A DNA stretch of 64,000 bases, taken from contig JAINUW010000085.1 of the NCBI GenBank assembly GCA_020205615.1, forward strand, positions 38,492 through 102,491, in the 5' to 3' direction. Shown here piece by piece: positions 57,009 to 64,000 of the stretch. Origin of the DNA: Panax quinquefolius. Taxonomy: Eukaryota > Streptophyta > Magnoliopsida > Apiales > Araliaceae. The notes below the pieces were generated by a model. It ran no database searches. It worked only from the letters and a program-made list of their open reading frames with translations, and was not told the origin of the DNA. Positions within the stretch are counted from its first letter, which is position 1. Every line of letters begins with the position of its first letter. The translations under genes and the position numbers were made by a program.

Positions 57009-57870
57009 ATGAGTAGGTTATTTAGATCGAACTCCTCTGCTAGTCACCGGTCAACCTTGCAACCTTAACTAGACATAGTTAACCAAAAAGAAAACAGTTA
57101 TGAAAATATTAGTCAAGTTTTACATAACTGGAATATACCCAGAATTTCTCCAAAGGAAATTTATCAGTCAACATTTTTAGATAACTTTAAAACAGATTAT
57201 AATGTTAAAACAGTTGAAAAGGTTTATTTATTTATTAATAAAGAGTATGAAAATTGTAGCCTTCTTTCCCCGGATGTTATTAAAAACATAGAAAAAGGGT
57301 TATAATTTCATCCACATAGGTCTAGTTCAAGTAGCAGTTAAACCATTAAATATTAAAGGAATTAATTCAAGTATCTACCTCTGTCTCAGAGATGCCAAAT
57401 TTTGAATTATTATCAAGAGCATTATAGGTGCTATGGAAGCTAAATGCGCATAATGGTCCTATCCATTTTAACTCGCTTTCCGACTTCACATTTAGTCTAA
57501 GTGATCAACATCTATTAAAGGCTTTAACATTAAACATTAAAACAAATGAGGAGAAATTACATGCAAATGATTCAAGGTTCTCAACCAATTGCTTTGATCT
57601 ATAGGATTTATTATAAGACTATGAAGACAAACTTGAATGTCCATGCTCTTAATAAAAGCCCTAAAGATCACAATTGTATTAATTCAAAGCTTCGACCGGT
57701 GATCTTAATATCCGAGATCCTAGAACAATTCTATGGAAGGATATTACGTTACCCGAACAATGGATTTTACCAAGTGAAATCCCACAACAAACAGTAGTTA
57801 ACAACATAGTGAACATTGAAAACATAAGGCAATTTTACGATGGAACCGTCAAAGTTAGCTTTGAAAGATC
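57009..57870 (+). pseudogene. Viral movement protein (V4)
   Basis: ATG 57009. Frames shift at about 57065-57300 and 57545; the FIHIG motif region is near 57306-57330 and the C-terminus (SQPIALIYRIYYKTMKTNLN) is open at about 57572-57690. Confidence 0.82.
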
Positions 57871-58586
57871 CAGAAGACCGCTTATTATAGAAGACTATTC
57901 TAGTCCTTCAACTCCTTCATGGATCGCGCTGAAGAGATTCTCAAGTCCTTAGTAATCCTTCTATAAGTGACATTAAGTTAAAAGGAATTTTAAATAAAGG
58001 TCAAGCAAGTCATCCTTATTATTCTTGTCACCCCACACCTCGAATTATCCGTAGAAGAAGAAAGTTCTTCTTTCTCCGACTCCTTCCGAGCTTCCTACTC
58101 GACCCGATTTTGATGCTCTATTAATAATCAATTAAGAGTCATTAAGAAAGAATTTAAGTTAGATTGGACTAACTGTAATTAACTTTAATTCCAAATCTAA
58201 TAAAATTAAAAGACATCAATTTAGAGAAAATCACCCTACTGAAAAGGAAAGAGATAAAATAGTTAATAAATGGAAAAAATTTATTAATAAAGAAAAAATT
58301 AATATAACCTTCTATGATTGGTATGAGCAGTATCAATATAGATACAGTGTTATAACTAAGACTCAATGGGTTAAAGAAGACAAATCTAAAGTCTCGTCTA
58401 GTCATCCACCCTTAGAATCTGTCTTAATTTCAGTAAAAAATACTTCAATTACGGCCAGTCCATTTAAAATCTCCAATGGAGTTAATGATGATAAAAAAAA
58501 TCATAGAACAGTTAAATTTTAATAACCAATACCTAGCAACTGTAGGAAAACAGTTAGACAGGAATGAAGAAAAATTTGAAGAATTG
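57871..58586 (+). pseudogene. Viral MP-CP spacer fragment (V4)
   Basis: S/P-rich linker and lysine spacer, ending at GAAAAATTTGAAGAA, where it joins minus-strand ORF2. The last 137 bp (58449-58586) recur inverted at 60866-61003. Confidence 0.82.
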
Positions 58587-59226
58587 AATAAACCAGGAAT
58601 GACTATGGGACTCATTCTGATGAAGGAGAACCTTATACCAGGCGTCAATATAATCATAAAAACAAAAGGAATTACTATAATTGGAGAGATCCATTAGATC
58701 GGAGGGATTTTTACCCCAATCAGAAATCTGGAGGAATTGTTTAATATACAAAGAATGATAAAGAACTATTGATTTATCATTGTTTGCATAAATGGGTTTG
58801 ATATTTACTGAATCAGTTTCAAGGAGAATGTCCTTATAGTAAACAAGAGACTTATAAGGAGCGGCTGGAGGAAAATGCCAACCAGGAGGGAAAAACTGGG
58901 CAGCAAGTTTAACTGGATCATTTTTTGGCTTCATGTATGGTTCAATATAAAACAAGTAACTTTCCCATTTGAGCACATGCTCAGAAGGGGAGTGACTGGG
59001 AGCTGAAAATGAGGTCTTGGCTGGATTACTGAATGGATCAATGGGTTCAGGATTATTAACTAGAAATTTGACTGTAAGGCTTGGGATTGTTCCAAGAATG
59101 AAAAAATTTGTTCGATGATGATGATAGGGTAATTGGGTGAGGAACTAAGGTACCTCTGGGGTGATTACTTGGGCCAATAAAGGCGACCTTTGACCACGAG
59201 AGGAGGATGAACCTCTAAAACTCATG
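58587..59226 (-). pseudogene. Viral ORF2 N-terminal and central part, inverted (V4)
   Basis: Minus strand from about 59226 to 58587, open at 58976-58554: LKWESYLFYIEPYMKPKNDP, FFPPGWHFPPAAPYKSL, ISDWGKNPSDLMDL and SHSWFIQF. It stops at the inversion joint. This is the best-preserved version of the central domain. Confidence 0.85.
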
Positions 59227-59395
59227 ATTATATAGTACCTGTATGAATAAATTCTCTGGTAAAAAAATCAGAAATAGAATTATTTTTGCCTTTAATGTAT
59301 TCAATATCAAAATCAAAAATGCTTAATAAAGCTTGCCATCTAGCGAAAGAATGCTTAGAGGCTAAATTCTCAACATCTTTAACTAAAATGTTGAC
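59227..59395 (-). pseudogene. Viral RNase H C-terminal fragment, inverted (V4)
   Basis: Minus-strand complement of the block 61920-62074 (LLSIFDFDIEY, KGKN), beginning at the deletion joint 59396-59444. Confidence 0.8.
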
Positions 59396-59444
59396 ATATA
59401 AGACATTTTACTGAAAAGTGAGATTACTCAACTGATACTGAACT

Positions 59445-61003
59445 TTGGAATATGAAATGTTAGAGTCTTCATTATTACTAACTTCATTTTCTATTCTCAT
59501 AAACTCGAATATATATTCAAGATATCTTATTTAGTAATATTTAATGAGACAACTTCATTTTATTTTGCATTCACTTTTATAATGACCCTTTTTGCCCATA
59601 ATTGTGGCTACAATTTTACTTTTATCAAATTTTTTAGGTCTTTTATTATGTTTTTTATTAATTGGTTTGGGCTTATTATAATAATTATCTTGATTCTTAT
59701 CTTTATGATGACTGCGTCTTTTCTTGTGACGTCTATGACTTTTGTGAGAGTCAATATGTTTATGCGCCTCGTTTTTCGCTCAGAAGGAGCCATGGCGAGG
59801 TAAACCATATTGCTCGCAGAACGTTCCGAGCTCATATTTAGCTTTCTTCTTGTATTTACTAGCTTGTTTGGCTAACTTAAAATCAATGCACATTTTTAAT
59901 CCTATCTTTTGAATAAAACTGATTATGTCACCATAAGTGAGATTATCATAATCAATATATCCTAAATTTTTACTAAGTTCTTCACGAACTTTATGAGCAA
60001 ATAAGGATGGTAAATCATTAACAAATTTTTCTTTCCGGAAGGGTTTATTCATCGTCATTTCTCATCATAACTCTAGAAGTAAAAACATCTTTGTACCATC
60101 TAAAGTCACTTAGAGTGGGACAAGTGAGATTACTTAGTTGATCGTGGATTCTTTCGGTGATGTTCTTCGGGGTTCCTCTGAAGTGTTTTATTATAGTATA
60201 AATCAAAGTATTTACTCCATCGGTGGCCCTATGCCTATAGCTTCATTAAAAATCGGGTTCTTGTCGTCGTCTAACCTAATAAACATGGATGATAGATAAT
60301 CTAGAATCTTCAAAGTGAGATGTTTTTCCCCAAGATTTGAGAATACCAGAATCCATCGGCCAATAATTCAACAATATCCGGTTGAGTCGAGTGTTGAATT
60401 TGGTTAGATAGTTGTTGCTACCATGGACATATGGTTTAACTTATTGAGGATTTCTTGTTCACTAAATCAAAATCAATGTTCCATTCATAGATTTTATTAG
60501 GCAAGCAGAAAATTGTTTATCTAGATTTCTCTTCAAATTTGTAAATCTGGAGGAGTTGGTCTAGAATACCAATTTACGGTCATGCTAGTATTATGGACGG
60601 TTAACTTATTTAAGCGATCTTGAATATCTTTGACCGATGAGGTAGGTGATTGACTATCGGATCGACTATCATCTTCATTATCGTAATTAATCGATCGATA
60701 ATAGCAATTGTCGCTTGTTTACGGGTTTGGTCTTTGTTTTTAATTTTTAAATAAGCGATCAATAGCTCTTTGTAAGATCAACGTCTTTATTAGGTGCCTA
60801 ATTTTCTCTATTTTCCGGTAGTTTTAATAGTGGTTGAACAATTTTTGACTCTGGTTTTTTAATTATATTTTCTTCAAATTTTTCTTCAATCCTGTCTAAC
60901 TGTTTTCCTACAGTTGCTAGGTATTGGTTACTAAAATTTAATTGTTCTATGATTTTTTTATCATCATTAACTCCATTAGAGATTTTAAATGGACTGGCCG
61001 TAA
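59445..61003 (-). pseudogene. Viral acidic tail, knuckle, CP and spacer, inverted (V4)
   Basis: Reading minus: spacer 61003 to about 60600, CP about 60590-59800 (open 60058-59780 with YDNLTYGDIISFIQK), damaged knuckle near 59615-59575, start of the acidic tail at 59445. The protease-RT part is missing between 59395 and 59445. Confidence 0.83.
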
Positions 61004-61330
61004 TCATTCCTTTAGAACCCTCTTCCTCAAGTCAGAAAAAGATTTCAAAAGAATCTAAGTTAAAAACCAGTCCTATAGGTTCTTCCTGTTCCCGTAGCAT
61101 TTCTGATTTCAAAGATTGCTCCGGTAGTGAGTTAAGACTTATTACTCAAGCCCTCAATAAAAGAATTGATGAGTTACACGAAGAGGCCTCTAGGCATTCC
61201 TCAGCTTCTTCCTAGAATGATCCAGTTAGCCAATTTGCAGAAGATGATGGTCTGTACGATCCTTACGGCACCATCAACCTTCAGGATGCTCAGGACCCAT
61301 TCGCCGACATTATGATTTTATCGCCATCGT
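61004..61330 (+). pseudogene. Viral ORF2 C-terminal part (V4)
   Basis: Open to 61215: IIPLEPSSSSQKKISKESK, then KRIDELHEEASRHSSASS; an acidic DPYGTI-type end follows in the next frame. Polar, serine-rich, likely disordered with one helix. Confidence 0.78.
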
Positions 61331-61919
61331 TCATTCACCAAAGACCTTCTCCGTGACCCGATTCTTTCATTCATTCCAAAGACTGCCTGGCAGACCGATT
61401 AAAATGATTCCACTTTCTCGCCGAAAGTAGCTCAACAGTAAAAGGAGGCTCTTTTCCACCGAAAGCAGCTTCAAGTCAAAAGTTATCGACCAGTTGGTCA
61501 AAAGCGTCTGTAATAGTCAAAATTTAGCACTGTTTATCAACAGTTGCTTGTCTGTACTTTTACTTTTGCTTTTACCTTAGTAACTTGCTTTTACTTTTGC
61601 TTTTATTTTAGTAATTCACTTTTACCTAAGTGAAATGTTTCATACTTTACCCTAGTAAATGTAATAGTTCCCTTTCCTTATTCTATAAAAGGAAGGCGAG
61701 CTCATTTGGCAAATCAGTTTTCGAAACTTAGAAAGACTCTGAGCTCTCTCTCTCAGAAGAATCTTTGGTTTCTACCTCTGATCAGCCTACTTAACCCCTC
61801 TTCTCCAATTCTCTAGTTAAATGTTTTAATTTCGTAAGTACTTGTTTTAATTTCCGTTCTTAGTTTGTACATAGCTTGTATTATTAATTCAATTCAGTTA
61901 CTTATTTATATAAAGGTGT
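61331..61919 (+). promoter_or_regulatory. Viral intergenic region and promoter (V4)
   Basis: ACTTTTGCTTTTAC repeats 61555-61625, TATAAAAG at 61684-61691, then the leader to 61915, where it rejoins V3 RNase H. Same layout as 23321-23957. Confidence 0.85.
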
Positions 61920-62074
61920 GATGTTGAGAATTTAGCCTCTAAGCATTCTTTCGCTAGATGGCAAGCTTTATTAAGCATTTTTGATTTTGATATTGAATAC
62001 ATTAAAGGCAAAAATAATTCTATTCCTGATTTTCTTACCAGAGAATTTATTCATACAAGTACTATACAGTCATG
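61920..62074 (+). pseudogene. Viral RNase H, C-terminal part (V3)
   Basis: Continues 56588. FDFDIEYIKGKNNSIPDFL-type end; stop TGA 62073-62075 overlaps the ORF2 ATG as ATGA at 62072. Confidence 0.85.
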
Positions 62075-63055
62075 AGTTTCAGAGGTTCATCCTCCTCTCA
62101 GGGTCCGGGTCGCCCTATTGGCCTAAGTAATCAGCCCAGAGGTACCTTAGTTCCTCACCTAGTTACCCCTGTCTATCAGTCAAATAAATTTTCTGTTCTT
62201 GGAACAATCCCCAAGCCTTACAGTTCAGCCCTAGTTAATAAGCCTGAACCCATTGATCCATTCAGTAATCTAGCCAAGACCTCGTCTTCAGCTCCCAGTC
62301 ACTCCCCTTCTGAGCATGTGCTCAAATGGGAAAGTTACTTGTTTCATATTGAACCATACATGAAGCCAAAAAATGATCCAGTTAAACTTGCTGCCCAGTT
62401 TTTCCCTCCTGGTTGGCATTTTCCTCCAGCCGCTCCTTATAAGTCTCTTGTTTTCTATAAGGACATTCTCCTTGAAACAAATTCAGTAAATATCAAACCC
62501 ATTTATGCAAACAATGATAAATAAAAAGTTCTTTATCATTCTTTGTATATTAAACAATTCCTTCAGATTTCTGATTGGGGTAAAAATCCCTCCGATCTAA
62601 TGGATCTCTCCAGTCATAGTAATCCCATTTTGTTTTTATGATTATATTGACGCCTGGTATAAGGTTATCCTTCATCAGAATGAGTCCAATTGTCATTCAT
62701 GGTTTATTCAATTCGATCATAAGTTCAAAAGTCCAATCCCTTATTGGTTCGTCCTCTGGTGGTATAGGCATGGTTCTACCTATGACCTCCTTCCCGACCC
62801 CTTAAGGTTCAAGTTACTCATTTTGCTAATAATAGTAAACTGATTCAAAGAATGAGAACATTCCTCTCACTCTTCTCTTTATTAGTAAATACAAAGTTCC
62901 TCGGATCCTCAAAATGGCAATATGGTATTTCACCACCCTCCATTGCTAGTAATTCAAATGATTATCTCTCGATCCACCCTCGACTTTCCCGCTTTTTCTA
63001 CGTCAAGTGGTGGGATAAGTTCGACATTAACAGAATCATACGAGCAGTATGATTA
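62072..63055 (+). pseudogene. Viral ORF2, N-terminal and central part (V3)
   Basis: ATG in an ATGA overlap with the polyprotein stop, the coupling usual for caulimovirid cistrons. Open for 150 codons to 62524 (MSFRGSSSSQGPG, LKWESYLFHIEPYMKPKNDP, FFPPGWHFPPAAPYKSL), then shifted: ISDWGKNPSDL near 62565-62597 and KWWDKFDI near 63005-63028. It stops at a junction with CP at about 63056. Function unknown; no transmembrane or enzymatic motif seen. Confidence 0.85.
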
Positions 63056-63057
63056 GT

Positions 63058-63150
63058 TATACTATAATAAAACACTTCGTAGGAACCCCCAGTAACATCA
63101 CTGAAAGAATCCATGATCAGTTGAGTAATCTCACTTGTCCCACTCTAATA
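63058..63150 (+). pseudogene. Viral coat protein fragment
   Basis: TIIKHFVGTP to LTCPTL (matches 53488-53580), ending at the same CP site as the breakpoints 16451 and 38419, here next to ATATATATAT (63149-63159). Confidence 0.85.
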
Positions 63151-63170
63151 TATATATATGTTTAACCAAT

Positions 63171-63385
63171 ACCACTTGTTGAAAAGGATTATGCTATTAA
63201 TAAAGAGTATGAAAATTGTAGCCTTCTTTCCCCAGATGTTATTAAAAAACATAGAAAAAAGGGTTATAATTTCATCCACATAGGTCTAGTTCAAGTAGCA
63301 GTTAAACCATTAATTATTAAAGGAATTAATTCAAGTATCTACCTCTGTCTCAGAGATGCCAGATTTTTTAATTATTATCCGAGCA
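63171..63385 (+). pseudogene. Viral movement protein fragment
   Basis: Matches 16661-16860, including FIHIGLVQVAVKPL (about 63270-63310). Its left joint (CAATACCACTTG then TTGAAAAGG) is the same as at 16651-16669. Confidence 0.85.
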
Positions 63386-63391
63386 TTAATA

Positions 63392-63941
63392 AACATCTTT
63401 AACTGGAGATTTAAATCTTTCCAAAGTTTTATTAAGACTAAAAATTGGTTTTTCATTAGCTTTAATAAACTTATCATTTTCTCTATTATCTTTGGTTAAT
63501 AAATCTTTTAACTGTTTTGTGTATTGGGCTTTTAACTTAGGATCAGTGATTTTACTAATTAAATCAATTAACAAAGAACTTTCTTCATCATCTTTGTTAA
63601 TTACATTAATCTTTTTAGTGCAACAATTCTCCTTGCAATTATCAGCACAAATTGTGACTTCATCTGCGCTACTGCTTGAATCACTATCACTGTTATTATC
63701 AGAGGAATATGAAATGTTAGAGTCTTCATTATTACTAACTTCATTTTCTATTCTCATTAATTCTAATATATACTCAGTATCTTCACTAGTAATATTTAAC
63801 TAAGACAACTTCTGTTTTATTTTGCACTCACTTTTATAATGACCCTTTTGCCCACAATTGTGGCACATAATTTTACGTTTATCAAATTTTTTAGGTCTTT
63901 TGTTATGTTTTTTATTACTGGGTTTTGGTTTATTATAATAA
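63392..63941 (-). pseudogene. Viral acidic tail and CCHC knuckle fragment, minus strand
   Basis: Knuckle intact at 63865-63824; acidic Ser/Asp tail and Cys cluster open at 63757-63386. CAG is kept where V1a and V2 have TAG. A stop (TTAG) lies between knuckle and tail near 63800. Confidence 0.88.
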
Positions 63942-63946
63942 TTTTA

Positions 63947-64000
63947 TTTACCAGATTAGTCCAATCTAACTTAAATTCTTTCTTAATGACTCTTAATTGA
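63947..64000 (-). pseudogene. Viral spacer fragment, minus strand, running off the window
   Basis: Complement of the NQLRVIKKEFKLDWTNLV stretch (as at 37207-37260). Joined directly to the knuckle fragment, so another rearrangement. Confidence 0.75.

Larger units (their letters stand above)
56589..61919 (+). mobile_element. Pararetrovirus insert V4: terminally redundant, internally inverted
   Basis: Starts and ends with the same stretch of about 100 bp of viral leader (about 56585-56683 and 61816-61915, both containing TTTTAATTTCGTAAGTACTT and TTATTTATATAAAG). Inside: leader, primer site, MP, spacer (+); ORF2 and RNase H (-); acidic tail, CP, spacer (-); ORF2 end, intergenic region, promoter, leader (+). 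RT and protease are deleted. It lies in the RNase H of V3. Confidence 0.82.
53101..63055 (+). mobile_element. Endogenous pararetrovirus copy V3, split by another viral insert
   Basis: Plus-strand CP to RNase H (53101-56588) and RNase H to ORF2 (61920-63055). The two parts join without loss: TTAGTTAAA on the left and GATGTTGAG on the right are adjacent in V1a (21790-21807). The 5.33 kb between them is insert V4. Confidence 0.85.

Noticed and set aside
62072..63055. Retroviral envelope-like protein after pol
   Set aside because: No signal peptide, transmembrane helix or furin site; position and ATGA coupling fit caulimovirid ORF2.

Overview
The window is flowering-plant repeat DNA (eudicot-like, though the species cannot be read from it). 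I recognise no host gene, tRNA, rRNA or bacterial-type feature. Everything that can be named is an LTR retrotransposon or an endogenous pararetrovirus (Caulimoviridae) copy, joined by AT-rich DNA and (AT)n microsatellites. All coding regions are broken, so the CDS-like entries are given as pseudogenes.

Region 1-15.85 kb is a three-level nest. An old minus-strand Ty3/Gypsy element (LTR about 14466-15845, primer site 14450-14462, gag 14282 down to 13509, then 518 down to 1) was cut in gag by a minus-strand solo LTR (524-2671 plus 12807-13508). That LTR was then cut by a plus-strand chromovirus (Tekay/Del-like) at 2672-12801. The chromovirus keeps both LTRs, primer site, gag, protease, RT, RNase H, integrase, chromodomain-like tail, polypurine tract and a perfect 5-bp target duplication (AACTT).

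Region 16-38.4 kb holds pararetrovirus DNA on the plus strand: scrambled fragments, then a near-complete genome (16661-23957: movement protein, spacer, coat protein with CCHC knuckle, protease, RT, RNase H, ORF2, intergenic promoter), followed head-to-tail by a second unit starting at a tRNA-Met primer site (23958). The second unit is split by a decayed Ty1/Copia element (24982-36859), which itself carries a solo LTR (27208-29811, TSD GTAGT).

Region 38.4-45.2 kb is an intergenic/promoter region of what looks like a related but different pararetrovirus, interrupted by an internally deleted LTR element (39029-44728) with a 14-copy, 57-bp minisatellite. Region 45.2-53.1 kb is a complete pararetrovirus unit on the minus strand, primer site to primer site (about 7.84 kb). 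Region 53.1-64 kb is a plus-strand copy whose RNase H is split by a second, terminally redundant and internally inverted viral insert (56589-61919), followed by more scrambled fragments.

The virus layout (one polyprotein MP-CP-AP-RT-RH, then ORF2 starting in an ATGA overlap) fits a florendovirus/petuvirus-like caulimovirid. The plus- and minus-strand copies share nonsense mutations, so at least part of the cluster grew by duplication inside the plant genome. The LTR family carries transcribed stem-loops with a conserved loop and covarying stems, the least explained signal here. Many differences between copies fall at CAG/CTG sites and look like base-calling errors at methylated CHG positions, so single frameshifts should not be over-read.
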